Origin: Candidatus Angelobacter sp. Gp1-AA117
GTDB taxonomy: Bacteria; Acidobacteriota; Terriglobia; Terriglobales; Acidobacteriaceae
Assembly (NCBI GenBank): GCA_003223515.1
Contig: QHVI01000047.1
Location: 20,861-84,860, forward strand
DNA: 64,000 nucleotides
Direction of reading: 5' to 3'
In this document: one piece after another, positions 27,571-36,073 of the stretch
How positions within the stretch are numbered: the stretch's first letter is position 1
Layout: each line of letters starts with the position of its first letter
The notes under the pieces: generated by a model
Seen by the model: the letters and a program-made list of their open reading frames with translations, nothing else
Databases searched by the model: none
What the model was told of the DNA's origin: nothing
Position numbers and translations under genes: made by a program

Positions 27571-29061
27571 GACTTGCGGCGTCCGGTCAGAAACTGTGGT
27601 GATGGCCGCCAGCTTTTCTATCAGTTCACGCTTTAGGGCTTTAGGTTGGTAGCGCCAGCCCCAGTTGCCATCCAGCCGCGAGGGCGTGTTCATGCGGCTG
27701 TCGCTATCGAGTCCCAGCACGTCCTGCAACGGCACCACAGCCAGCTTGGCGACCGAGTTGAAGGCCGTGCGAAGGAAGGCCCAGTGAATGCCGTCCTCCG
27801 CTTCTCCTACGTAGGCGGATGCATGCTTCTTCTCTTCCGCAGTCGCAGAGGACCTCCACCAGCCTACCGTCGTGTCATTGTCATGGGTTCCCGTGTAGAC
27901 CACGCAGTTCGGTTCGAACTTATGAGGAAGATAAATATGCGCGCCCGGATCGCCGAAACCGAATTGCAGCACCTTCATGCCGGGAATTCCCAGGCGTTCA
28001 CGCAGCGCGGTCACTTCAGGCGTGATCAATCCCAGGTCCTCGGCAATGAAGGGAAGATCGCCCAGGCGGGAGCGCAGCACGTTAAAGAGATCATCGCCGG
28101 GACCGGGCACCCACTTTCCATGAACGGCAGTCGGCTCGTCCGCCGGAATCTGCCAGTAAGCCTCGAATCCGCGGAAGTGGTCCAGGCGGATCATGTCACA
28201 ATTCTGCAACGCCCATGACATGCGCTTGATCCACCAGTCATAGCCACGCGCTTTATTCGCCTCCCAGTTGTACAGCGGATTGCCCCAGCGCTGTCCGGTA
28301 GCGCTGAAGGCATCCGGAGGCACACCGGCCACATAGATCGGCTGCAATTTGTCATCGAGATAAAACAGCTCGGGATTGCGCCATACATCGGCGCTGTCAT
28401 AGTTCACAAAGATGGCTACATCGCCGATGATCTTGATCGCAAGCTGGGCGCAGTAGGCCCGAAGCGCCCGCCATTGCTCAAAAAAGGCAAACTGCACGAC
28501 CCGCTCGACCTCCAGTCGGCGCTGGTACTCCAGCCCGAATTTACGCAGCCCTTGTGGTTCGCGCCGGGCAAGCTCCCTTGGCCATTCGCTCCACATCTTG
28601 TTGTCGTGTACCTCACGCATGACCTCGAAGAGAACAAAATCGTCCAGCCACCAGTCGTTCTCGCTCTTAAAGGCTTCAAACCTGCGCCGGTCGCCGTTGC
28701 TGCCCTCCAGAAAACGCTGGGCGGCCTGCCGCAGCACCGGCAGCTTGGCTGCCTTTACCTCTTCGAAATTGATCCGGCTGTTGAATTTCAGTTCGGGCAG
28801 CTTGTCTTTGCTGAGCCAGCCCCGGTCGGCAAGTCTCTCCAGGCTCACGAGCAGGAGGTTCCCGGCAAAAGCCGAAATTGCAGAATAGGGAGAGTTCCCC
28901 ATTCCCGGGGGAGAGAGCGGCAGTATCTGCCAGAGACTCTGGCCCGCCTCCGCCAGGAAATCAGCAAAGGCATAAGCCTCCGGCCCGAGATCGCCAATGC
29001 CACATTGGGAAGGCAGCGAGGTGGGATGGAGAAGAATTCCGGCAGAACGTTCAAACGACAT
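27517..29061 (-). CDS. malQ: 4-alpha-glucanotransferase (amylomaltase)
   Basis: GH77 enzyme that transfers alpha-1,4-glucan segments between maltodextrins, acting with TreY on glycogen-derived chains. 514 residues, normal for the short bacterial form. AGILLHPTSLPSQCGIGDLG, QSLWQILPLSPPGMGNSPYS and IIGDVAIFVNYDSADVW are typical. The nucleophile Asp is in IRLDHFRGF, the acid Glu in FIAEDLG and the third Asp in YTGTHDNDTTVGW. It converges on treY with an overlap of 54 bp between the two 3' ends, so each transcript is antisense to the other at its tail. Confidence 0.95.
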   Translation of the reverse strand: MSFERSAGILLHPTSLPSQCGIGDLGPEAYAFADFLAEAGQSLWQILPLSPPGMGNSPYSAISAFAGNLLLVSLERLADRGWLSKDKLPELKFNSRINFEEVKAAKLPVLRQAAQRFLEGSNGDRRRFEAFKSENDWWLDDFVLFEVMREVHDNKMWSEWPRELARREPQGLRKFGLEYQRRLEVERVVQFAFFEQWRALRAYCAQLAIKIIGDVAIFVNYDSADVWRNPELFYLDDKLQPIYVAGVPPDAFSATGQRWGNPLYNWEANKARGYDWWIKRMSWALQNCDMIRLDHFRGFEAYWQIPADEPTAVHGKWVPGPGDDLFNVLRSRLGDLPFIAEDLGLITPEVTALRERLGIPGMKVLQFGFGDPGAHIYLPHKFEPNCVVYTGTHDNDTTVGWWRSSATAEEKKHASAYVGEAEDGIHWAFLRTAFNSVAKLAVVPLQDVLGLDSDSRMNTPSRLDGNWGWRYQPKALKRELIEKLAAITTVSDRTPQVSGAGQQSNREMAEEFAA

Positions 29062-29324
29062 AATTTAGCTAAGATGCAGGATTCCAGCCGTGGTTTGATA
29101 TATCGGCTAGAAACCCATTATAGGGAACGGAGCAGACGGGTGCACGCCAGCTTGAGGTGTACTGATGAGGGAAACGCGATCACCCCGCAAAAACTGTTCG
29201 GGGGGCACCAGCAGTTTACGTCAGCAAACACCTGAAATAGTTACCTCAAATAACTCAACAGCTTAAATCTGTAAACGAAAGTAACGTTGTTTTCCCGGCT
29301 GCTTGCTCTGATACTGAATCAGTT

Positions 29325-29696
29325 ATGCAGCCTAATGAAAGCCGCCCTTTGCCTGCTCCCAGTGCGACTGCTGTCCCGGTTGACCCACGGCGCGAAAAAC
29401 GTCTGCATGTTGCTGTGCCCGTAAAGCTTTTCCTGGATCCCAGCAGTACGACCCCGCAGCTTTGCTGTACGTATGAGATTTCCATGGTGGGAGCGCGCCT
29501 TGTAACGGTCTCCGGCATTACCAAAGTCGGGCAGGATATCTGGCTGCAGCGCCACAACAAGCGCGCCAGGTATCGCGTGATCTGGATTGGCCAGCCGGAT
29601 ACAGCACAGGCCGGCCAGATCGGCGTCGAGGTGCTCGAACCCGCCAATATCATCTGGGAAAACGAGCTGCGCATCCGCATTATGCAGATGAAATAA
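29325..29696 (+). CDS. PilZ-domain protein, possible c-di-GMP receptor
   Basis: 123 residues, essentially a single PilZ barrel after a 20-residue Pro-rich leader. DPRREKRLHV supplies the Arg-rich motif and YEISMVGARL corresponds to the D/NxSxxG loop, with Glu in place of the usual Asp/Asn, so nucleotide binding may be weak. It is a single gene 260 bp from malQ. HD-GYP and REC-PilZ proteins elsewhere in the window fit a c-di-GMP network. Confidence 0.75.
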   Translation: MQPNESRPLPAPSATAVPVDPRREKRLHVAVPVKLFLDPSSTTPQLCCTYEISMVGARLVTVSGITKVGQDIWLQRHNKRARYRVIWIGQPDTAQAGQIGVEVLEPANIIWENELRIRIMQMK

Positions 29697-29802
29697 GCCG
29701 TTAGCCATTAGCTCATTTTGCTTCCTTTGCTCCCATCAGGAATCTTGAAATCGTGCTTTTTTCGTACAAATTTCCGGGGACACCCTAAGTCTGGTTTTCA
29801 AA

Positions 29803-29840
29803 ATTCTGGCAATTACAAATTATGGCAATTTGGCAATTCT
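29803..29840. repeat. GGCAATTACAAATTATGG repeat, copy 1
   Basis: TGGCAATTACAAATTATGGC followed by AATTTGGCAATTC. An almost identical copy lies at 30243-30285, either side of the small gene at 29959. The surrounding 29697-29958 holds no gene; it also carries short TGCTTCC and TGCGG words near 29712 and 29869-29894. Confidence 0.65.
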
Positions 29841-29958
29841 GCGGGGCTGCTTGGCTGCGGCTCTGCTGCGTTGCCGTCCTTTGCGGTGAAAAGAGGTACC
29901 CGCATCAGCAAAGTTACTTAGTGCAACCCGCCGATTTAGGGCACACTATGGCAACTGT

Positions 29959-30153
29959 ATGAGCAAGAATTATCCCTACATCGTCCGCTGCAACGAATGT
30001 GAATTTGTCAGCGAGGTCTTTCTTGACGAAAAGCTGGCGCTCAACGAACGCGACTTCCACTGCCTGGAAAAGCTGCACGCTGCCTCCATCTGGCGCTACG
30101 CCTGGGAAAACTGGACCCTGGTAACCGAACTGTCAGGCGTCGAACTCCACTAA
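29959..30153 (+). CDS. Small hypothetical protein with CxxC
   Basis: 64 residues, MSKNYPYIVRCNECEFVSEV at the start, with a CNEC pair and one later Cys in the phrase DFHCLEKLH, suggesting a small metal-binding or redox protein. The composition is protein-like and codon use resembles its neighbours, but I do not recognise the family and the ribosome binding site is weak. It is flanked on both sides by copies of the GGCAATTACAAATT repeat. Confidence 0.45.
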   Translation: MSKNYPYIVRCNECEFVSEVFLDEKLALNERDFHCLEKLHAASIWRYAWENWTLVTELSGVELH

Positions 30154-30242
30154 GTCTTATGCCCGTCGAGGGCTCTCATTGCAAATGCGTCCTTGCCACA
30201 CCCGTGCCGAAGTGTCTAAACCATTCTGACCGGCTGAGTCAC

Positions 30243-30285
30243 TCAATTATGGCAATTACAAATTATGGCAATTTTGGCAATCCCG
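30243..30285. repeat. GGCAATTACAAATTATGG repeat, copy 2
   Basis: TATGGCAATTACAAATTATG followed by GCAATTTTGGCAAT, matching 29803-29840. It lies in the 211-bp gap before the carbonic anhydrase gene. Confidence 0.65.
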
Positions 30286-30364
30286 GAAAGGTCTGCACAC
30301 TTCACGTTCTCTGCCTTCATTGCCGCTGGCTGCGGCTGCGTGTTACCTTCTAAGTTTCTGCTCT

Positions 30365-30889
30365 ATGATCCGTTCTTATCAGGGAATTACGCCTCGCATT
30401 CACCAGTCCTGCTACGTCGATGAATCCGCACAGATCATCGGCGACGTGGAGATCGGCGAAAACTCCAGCGTCTGGATGAATGCCGTCATTCGCGGAGACG
30501 TCTTTGCCATCCGCATCGGCAAGAACTCCAACGTGCAGGACTGCTCCGTACTCCACGGTATGCGCTACAAGTACGGCGTTATCATGGGGGACTTTGTCAC
30601 CGTGGGCCATTCCGTCACCCTGCACGGCTGCACCATCGGCAACCACTGCCTGATCGGCATGGGAGCTGTCATCCTGAACAATGCGCAGATTGGCGAGGGC
30701 TGCATTATCGCCGCAGGAACCGTAATTCCAGAGAACACTGTCATTGAGCCGTTTTCTCTATGGGCAGGCGTGCCCGGCAAGTTCAAGAAGAAGATCGATG
30801 ACGAAACCAACCAGCAGATGATCCTGCAGTACGCAAAGAATTATCTCGACTACCGGGAGCAATATCTGAAGGAGCTTTCAAAGAAGTAA
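30365..30889 (+). CDS. Gamma-class carbonic anhydrase-like hexapeptide-repeat protein
   Basis: Left-handed beta-helix trimer that hydrates CO2 in related enzymes. 174 residues from the ATG at 30365 (MIRSYQGITPRIHQSCYVDE); an upstream extension to 30320 encodes repeat-derived sequence and is unlikely. The three zinc-ligand His candidates are present: one in SVLHGM and two in VGHSVTLHGC. Related proteins (YrdA, CaiE, PaaY) lack some activity, so true anhydrase function is not certain. Its stop overlaps the hisS start (TAATG), so the two are coupled. Confidence 0.88.
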   Translation: MIRSYQGITPRIHQSCYVDESAQIIGDVEIGENSSVWMNAVIRGDVFAIRIGKNSNVQDCSVLHGMRYKYGVIMGDFVTVGHSVTLHGCTIGNHCLIGMGAVILNNAQIGEGCIIAAGTVIPENTVIEPFSLWAGVPGKFKKKIDDETNQQMILQYAKNYLDYREQYLKELSKK

Positions 30890-32181
30890 TGGCAGGCTCA
30901 ATCAAAGCCGTGCGCGGCACCCGCGACCTGCTGCCGCCGGAAACCGAAACCTGGAACTTTGTAGAAGCCGTTGTTCGCGAGGTCTTCCGCGTCTACAACT
31001 TCCATGAGATTCGCACGCCCATTCTCGAAGACTTGCAGCTTTTTCAGCGCTCCGTGGGCGAAGAGACCGACATTGTTTCGAAAGAGATGTTTGCCTGGGA
31101 AGACCGGGCCCGCGCTCAAAGCGAAAAAGGACAATGGCTTGCCCTCCGTCCTGAAAACACCGCCGGAGTCGTGCGCGCCTACATTGAAAACAAGCTGTGG
31201 GAGCGTCCCGGCTTGCAGCGCTTTTACTACATCGGCCCGCAGTTCCGGCGCGAGCGTCCGCAGAAAGGCCGCTATCGCCAGTTCTACCAGATCGGCGCCG
31301 AGGTCATCGGCCCGCCTACAGCAGGCAGCGAATCTCCTGCCGTCGATGCAGAAGTGCTGGAGATGCTGGCTACGCTGCTCGATCGCCTCGGCATTCAGCA
31401 CTGGATCTTGGAATTGAACTCCGTGGGCTGCGCCGCCGACCGCCAGCGCTTCAATGAAGCTCTGCGGGCAGCGCTGAAAGACGTGGTCCACAAGATGTGT
31501 GCCGACTGCCAGCGCCGCGCCGTAACCAATCCTCTGCGCGTGCTCGACTGCAAAGTGCCGGAAGATCAGCCTATCATCGAGAGCCTGCCCAAGATGAATG
31601 AGTTCCTCGATGAAGGTTGCCGCGCCCACTTTGAGGAAGTGCGGAAGATATTGACTGCTGTGGGTGTTCCCTTCAAGATCAACAACCGCCTGGTGCGGGG
31701 ACTGGATTATTACACCCGCACCGCCTTCGAGTTCACTCACGGCGGGCTGGGTGCGCAGAATGCCATCCTGGGCGGTGGACGCTATGATGGCCTCTCAGAA
31801 TCCCTTGGCGGCCCTGCTGCTCCGGGTATCGGCTTCGCCATTGGTGAAGACCGACTGGTGATGACCCTCCAGGAGACCGCAGGGACAGCCGCCCGTTCCG
31901 TGGATATCTACATTGCACCCCTGGGCACAGGCATGAATGTAGAGGCGGCACGACTGGCCCGTGAGCTTCGCCGAGAGAGTGTTTCAGTGATCGTCGGCGA
32001 CGACAGCTTCCGTCTGAAGAAGTCTCTGGAAACCGCCAGCAAGACCGGAGCCCGTTACGCGCTGATCGTCGGCGAAAACGAGATCAGCTCCGGCCAGTTC
32101 GCGCTCAAGAACCTGGGCACGGGCGAGCAGATCACAGTAGCCCGCAACGAAATCCCAAGCAAAGTGCTGCCTGCAAAATAG
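30889..32181 (+). CDS. hisS: Histidyl-tRNA synthetase
   Basis: Class II aminoacyl-tRNA synthetase charging tRNA-His, 430 residues. It starts IKAVRGTRDLLPPET. Motif 2 is FRRERPQKGRYRQFYQIGAE, the histidine-binding signatures LVRGLDYYTRTAFEF and GGGRYDGL are intact, and motif 3 is GIGFAIGEDRL. The C-terminal anticodon-binding domain begins near residue 335 (DIYIAPLG). It is coupled to the carbonic anhydrase gene by a 1-nt TAATG overlap and followed by aspS after a 179-bp gap, the common hisS-aspS order. Confidence 0.97.
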   Translation: MAGSIKAVRGTRDLLPPETETWNFVEAVVREVFRVYNFHEIRTPILEDLQLFQRSVGEETDIVSKEMFAWEDRARAQSEKGQWLALRPENTAGVVRAYIENKLWERPGLQRFYYIGPQFRRERPQKGRYRQFYQIGAEVIGPPTAGSESPAVDAEVLEMLATLLDRLGIQHWILELNSVGCAADRQRFNEALRAALKDVVHKMCADCQRRAVTNPLRVLDCKVPEDQPIIESLPKMNEFLDEGCRAHFEEVRKILTAVGVPFKINNRLVRGLDYYTRTAFEFTHGGLGAQNAILGGGRYDGLSESLGGPAAPGIGFAIGEDRLVMTLQETAGTAARSVDIYIAPLGTGMNVEAARLARELRRESVSVIVGDDSFRLKKSLETASKTGARYALIVGENEISSGQFALKNLGTGEQITVARNEIPSKVLPAK

Positions 32182-32220
32182 CGATGTGAAGTGATGGGTT
32201 TAAACGACCCAATCTCAAAT

Positions 32221-32305
32221 TTTCCTCCGTGCCTCCGTATTTCCGTGGTGGGTTTTTCATCTGCGTGAATCAGCGTAATCTGCGTCATCAGCGGTAAGGT
32301 TTTAT
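32221..32305. repeat. Intergenic repeat copy between hisS and aspS
   Basis: CTCCGTGCCTCCGTATTTCC, then CATCTGCGTGAATCAGCGTA and ATCTGCGTCATCAGCGG, ending in TAAGGTTTT. This is the reverse complement of the GCTGATAAACGCTGATGACG form seen at 44795-44823 and 54378-54412. Confidence 0.6.
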
Positions 32306-32360
32306 AATCATTGTTCCGCCAGGTAACTTTTCTTGGCTATCCCACAGTAAGGAATCTCCT

Positions 32361-34178
32361 TTGCAGCTCGACTTTTTAGGTGATCTTCGGCGCACGCACA
32401 TGTGTGGAGAGCTTCGCGCTCAGAATGCAGGTGAACAGGTTGTGCTCATGGGCTGGGTCAATCGTCGCCGCGATCTCGGCAGTCTGATCTTCATCGATCT
32501 CCGCGACCGCACCGGCACAACTCAGCTCGTCTTCGATCACAGTGCCAATCCTGCTCTGCACGATAAAGCCGGCAGCCTACGCTCGGAGTTCGTAGTGGCG
32601 GCCATCGGCAAGGTGCGCCGCCGTGATGAGGAGACCATCAACAGGAACATTGCAACCGGTGAAGTTGAGGTAGCAATCAGCGAACTCCGGCTGTTGAATG
32701 AGTCCAGGCTGCCACCTTTTCTACCCAGCGAAACCGGACCGCTGAATGAAGAGGTGCGCCTCAAATACCGCTACATCGACCTGCGCCGCGAGCAGATGCA
32801 ATTCAACATCGAATTGCGCCATAAGGTTGCGCTGGCCATCCGGCAGTATCTCTCCAGCCAGGGCTTCCTTGAAATCGAGACTCCGTTTATGACCCGCTCC
32901 ACGCCTGAGGGGGCGCGTGATTACCTGGTGCCCAGCCGCGTGCATCCGGGATCGTTCTATGCGCTACCGCAATCGCCGCAGCTCTTCAAGCAGATCCTGA
33001 TGATTTCCGGGTTCGACAAGTACTTCCAGATTGTCCGTTGCTTCCGCGACGAGGACTTGCGCGCTGACCGCCAGCCGGAATTCACCCAGATCGACCTGGA
33101 GATGACCTTTCCGCAGCCTGACCGCGTCTATGAAGTAGTCGAAGGTTTCTTGAAAGCCGCCTTCAAAGCTGCCGGACATGAACTGAAGACGCCCTTCCCA
33201 CGCATGACGTACGACGAAGCCATCCGCCAGTATGGCATCGATAAGCCCGATCTGCGCCTGCCGAAGATGGCCGGCATTCGCGCAGCATTCACAGAGGAAG
33301 ACCTCACGGCACTGAACATCGACGGATCGATGAACATGGTCGCCATCCGTATTCCCAAAGTCGGCAAGCTGTCAGACCGTGAGAAAAAGGAACTCCGCAC
33401 GCTAGCCGAAGATATTGCCAAGCGTAATAAAGATTTTGTCGGTGTTTTCTACGATTTCGTGCAGTTGGAAAAGAAGCGTCCCGAAACAGCAGCTAAAATT
33501 CGTGAACTATGTTCCGCTGAGGCGGATGATCTGATTGTGCCCGTCGTCGGCATTGCGGGGAAGAGCTTTTCCGAGAAGAATAAGCGGGCGCAATACATCG
33601 CCGCCGGTGAAGGACGTCTGGAACTGGCCCGCAAGTATGCAGACCGCCACGACGCATTCAAGCGCACCGGCGATCCTGATAAGGATTTCAAGTGGCTGTG
33701 GGTCACGGATTTTCCCATGTTCGAGTATGACGACAAGGAGAACCGCTGGTCAGCCGCGCATCATCCCTTCACCTCGCCGCACGAGCGCGATATGGATAAG
33801 CTGGAATCCGATCCGGGAGCGGTGCGGGCGCTGGCTTATGACGTGGTGCTCAACGGCACGGAACTGGGCTCGGGCTCGATTCGTATTCACCGCCAGGACA
33901 TCCAGAAAAAGATCTTCCATGCCCTGGGCATGACCGAAGAAGAGGCCCGCTCGCGTTTTGGGTTTTTCCTGGAGGCGCTCGAATATGGCACTCCGCCCCA
34001 TGGTGGAATTGCTCTGGGACTTGACCGCATCGCGATGATCCTGGCTGGGGCAGACAGCCTGCGCGAAGTCATTCCTTTCCCCAAGACGGCCAAAGCAATC
34101 GATATGATGGTCGACGCGCCCACTCCGGTGAACGAAGCCCAACTGAAGGAACTGGGAATTCAAGTGCGGAAACAATAA
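32361..34178 (+). CDS. aspS: Aspartyl-tRNA synthetase
   Basis: Class II synthetase of the bacterial type, 605 residues, with OB-fold anticodon domain (residues 10-115), catalytic core and the inserted GAD domain (about residues 300-430). RTHMCGELRAQNAGEQVVLM opens it; PQSPQLFKQILMISGFDKYF, FRDEDLRADRQPEFTQIDLE (motif 2) and GLDRIAMILAG (motif 3) are intact. A TTG start at 32361 has AAGGA 7 nt upstream and is preferred; an ATG at 32400 (MCGELR) is the alternative. Whether it also charges tRNA-Asn cannot be told here. Confidence 0.96.
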   Translation: MQLDFLGDLRRTHMCGELRAQNAGEQVVLMGWVNRRRDLGSLIFIDLRDRTGTTQLVFDHSANPALHDKAGSLRSEFVVAAIGKVRRRDEETINRNIATGEVEVAISELRLLNESRLPPFLPSETGPLNEEVRLKYRYIDLRREQMQFNIELRHKVALAIRQYLSSQGFLEIETPFMTRSTPEGARDYLVPSRVHPGSFYALPQSPQLFKQILMISGFDKYFQIVRCFRDEDLRADRQPEFTQIDLEMTFPQPDRVYEVVEGFLKAAFKAAGHELKTPFPRMTYDEAIRQYGIDKPDLRLPKMAGIRAAFTEEDLTALNIDGSMNMVAIRIPKVGKLSDREKKELRTLAEDIAKRNKDFVGVFYDFVQLEKKRPETAAKIRELCSAEADDLIVPVVGIAGKSFSEKNKRAQYIAAGEGRLELARKYADRHDAFKRTGDPDKDFKWLWVTDFPMFEYDDKENRWSAAHHPFTSPHERDMDKLESDPGAVRALAYDVVLNGTELGSGSIRIHRQDIQKKIFHALGMTEEEARSRFGFFLEALEYGTPPHGGIALGLDRIAMILAGADSLREVIPFPKTAKAIDMMVDAPTPVNEAQLKELGIQVRKQ

Positions 34179-34183
34179 ACAAG

Positions 34184-34220
34184 AATGGGTAAATGAGTAA
34201 ATTGGTAAATGGGTAAATTG
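34184..34220. repeat. GGTAAATGGGTAA word repeat
   Basis: AATGGGTAAATGAGTAAATT followed by GGTAAATGGGTAAATTG, directly after the aspS stop. Same family as 20976-21046 and 48173-48262, but here in one orientation only. Confidence 0.65.
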
Positions 34221-34299
34221 AACCAAGCTCTACCTGCGATTGGCATTCAGGCCCGCGTTACAGCACGCCGATAAAAAAGGGCCTCATCTCCGGTAAGAT

Positions 34300-35601
34300 T
34301 CATGCACGCTTGGCGACGTCCCGCGCGATGCTCCTTGATCCCAGCCACAACACCAGAGCCAACGCCAGCGAGAGAATGGGAATTGCCAGCATGGCCTGCT
34401 GCAACCCAATGGCTTTAAATGGCTCCGTCACGGTGGACGATCCGGCCAGAGCTGCGGCGCGCTGCGCCCAGCGGTCGCTCAGCTTGCCGATAATGACCGT
34501 TCCCCAGGAAGCGCCGCCCAGGTACATCGCCAGGAAATAGATGGCCATGCTGGTGGCGCGCAACGAGGGGGCGACAATATCCTGAATCGAGGCATAGACC
34601 AGCCCGTAATACATGTTGAGCAAGCCATAGGTTAATGTGAGCAGCGGTATCGCGATGGCAAGAGCGCCAAAAGTCTGGTGAATGCCGAAGTAAGCCAGCG
34701 GAGCAGCCGCCAATGCGGCCACTGCTGCAATCATCATGCGTCCGCTGGGGTTGCGGCGGACAACGCGGTCCCCCCAGATTCCCGCAACCACGCCGCCAAT
34801 AAGCCCGCCGATGGCATAAACAATTCCAGTGATAATCCCCGCTCTGGCGACGTTTACATGGTGGATGCGGCTGAAGAATGCAGGAAGGAACGTGCCTATC
34901 GCATAGAGATTGAAATTCACCAGCGCGCCGGAGATCACGATCCACCAGAAGGTAGGAATGCCCAGCACCTGCCACAGTGAACCCGCAGGAGGAGGTGTGC
35001 CACGTTCCGAGGCCCCGCGCTCCGGTTCATCCAGCAGCAGCAACACCGGAACCAGCAGCAGAGCCGGCAGGGCGGCCATGATCATGGCTATCCGCCATCC
35101 GTAGCGCAGTGCGATAGGTCCGCTGAAAAAGAAGCTCAGCGCGCCGCCTACCGGCACGCCCAGCATAAACAAAGCCAGGGGCTTGGACCGGCGATGAGCA
35201 GGGTAAAGATCGCCAATCCAGCTTGTAGCCGTGGGAGCACAGGCCGCTTCGCCCACTCCCAGTCCCAGGCGCGAGAACATCAGGAATGCATAGCTACTTG
35301 CCCACGCGGCTGACGCAGTAAGCGCTGCCCATACCGTAACACCCACAGCCAGCAGCTTCTTGCGGCTGACTTTGTCAGCCAGCCAGCCGAGCGGAAGTCC
35401 GATCAGGCCATAGAGCACAGTAAAGGCAGTGCTGAGCCAGCCGACCTGGGTGTCAGAGAGGCCAAACTCTTTGCGTACCGGTTCAACCAGCGCGCCCGCC
35501 ACGTGGCGGTCATAAAAGTTCAGGACATTGATGGCGATGAGTACGGCCAGTGACCATCGAGCGAACCGATCAGAAGTGACAGCCTGCGCCTGTGTAGCCA
35601 T
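34300..35601 (-). CDS. Major facilitator superfamily transporter
   Basis: 433 residues with 12 predicted transmembrane segments. LGWLADKVSRKKLLAVGV is the loop 2-3 MFS signature (GxLaDrxGRkxxl), and RLGLGVGEAACAPTATSWIG resembles the spinster/hexuronate-like branch. YDRHVAGALVEPVRKEFGLS at the N-terminus is also typical of that group. Substrate unknown. It is a single gene converging with aspS. Confidence 0.88.
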   Translation of the reverse strand: MATQAQAVTSDRFARWSLAVLIAINVLNFYDRHVAGALVEPVRKEFGLSDTQVGWLSTAFTVLYGLIGLPLGWLADKVSRKKLLAVGVTVWAALTASAAWASSYAFLMFSRLGLGVGEAACAPTATSWIGDLYPAHRRSKPLALFMLGVPVGGALSFFFSGPIALRYGWRIAMIMAALPALLLVPVLLLLDEPERGASERGTPPPAGSLWQVLGIPTFWWIVISGALVNFNLYAIGTFLPAFFSRIHHVNVARAGIITGIVYAIGGLIGGVVAGIWGDRVVRRNPSGRMMIAAVAALAAAPLAYFGIHQTFGALAIAIPLLTLTYGLLNMYYGLVYASIQDIVAPSLRATSMAIYFLAMYLGGASWGTVIIGKLSDRWAQRAAALAGSSTVTEPFKAIGLQQAMLAIPILSLALALVLWLGSRSIARDVAKRA

Positions 35602-35683
35602 GACCGGAAATCATAGCACTCATCGGCTATTGGCTCTTGGCTCTTGGCTTTTGGGTAAGTCTTCTAGCCGCGAAGGAAATGGG

Positions 35684-35847
35684 GTATTTGTTTAGCGTGT
35701 TTCGCATAATGGAATCAGTAACTTACAAAGCACCATCCGACATTAGCAGGTGATTTCTGGTACGGCGGCTTCTTGGAAATCACGAAAACATTGGGAAATT
35801 GACAATTCGCACCCTCCAATAAGGGCGAAAACACGCTAAACAAATAC
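35684..35847. mobile_element. MITE-like element: 164 bp, terminal inverted repeats, 8-bp target duplication
   Basis: The left end GTATTTGTTTAGCGTGTTT (then CGC, 35684-35705) and the right end (35825-35847) are inverted copies. The first 19 bp match exactly and one extra base follows in the right copy; weaker similarity continues inward. GAAATGGG lies immediately outside both ends (35676-35683 and 35848-35855), as expected of an 8-bp target-site duplication. The interior has no open frame but contains a second small inverted repeat (GTGATTTC / GAAATCAC). I do not recognise the terminal sequence. No transposase with matching ends is seen in the window; the ISAs1-type element at the right edge has different ends. 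Confidence 0.65.
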
Positions 35848-35940
35848 GAAATGGGTAAGTGGGAAAGGGATAAATGAAGAAAAACTTATCGTCGGATCTT
35901 GCCGAAACAAAGATGCTCGTGATGATAGAGATCCCTTCTC

Positions 35941-36011
35941 GCTTTGCTCGTCGGGATTAGTCGAGAGCTTTGTTCGTCGGAATAGATAGAGAGCTTGGCT
36001 CGTCGCGATGG
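35941..36011. repeat. Tandem 26-bp repeat, 2.7 units
   Basis: Units begin at 35941, 35967 and 35993, each opening GCTTTGCTCGTCGGGAT or a close variant (GCTTTGTTCGTCGGAAT; GCTTGGCTCGTCGCGAT) and separated by AGAGA-type spacers. The exact 26-bp period argues for a recent duplication. Confidence 0.65.
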
Positions 36012-36020
36012 AAGCAACTA

Positions 36021-36048
36021 AAAAGCAGGGCCGGGCGGCCCTGCTTTT
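36021..36048 (-). terminator. Intrinsic terminator of the secreted-protein gene at 36074
   Basis: AAAAGCAGGGCCG (36021-36033) pairs with CGGCCCTGCTTTT (36036-36048). On the minus strand the stem is followed by TTTTTAG, 26 bp past the stop codon of the gene at 36074-36481. It is a strong GC stem with a T-run. Confidence 0.8.
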
Positions 36049-36073
36049 CTCCCCCTGTTTTCGCTCACTCATT

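Larger units (their letters stand above)
35602..36073. other. 472-bp gene-free stretch holding several repeats
   Basis: After the MFS start there are TTGGCTCTTGGC-type words (about 35627-35655), the MITE-like element, a GGGTAAGTGGG word run (35853-35876), a 26-bp tandem repeat and an intrinsic terminator. No coding region is supported. Short frames on the minus strand here read through the terminator. Confidence 0.6.

Noticed and set aside
29062..29324. Possible riboswitch upstream of the PilZ gene
   Set aside because: The gap has a small GC hairpin around CACCCCGC...GGGGGGCACC, but no match to the c-di-GMP or other riboswitch cores I know.
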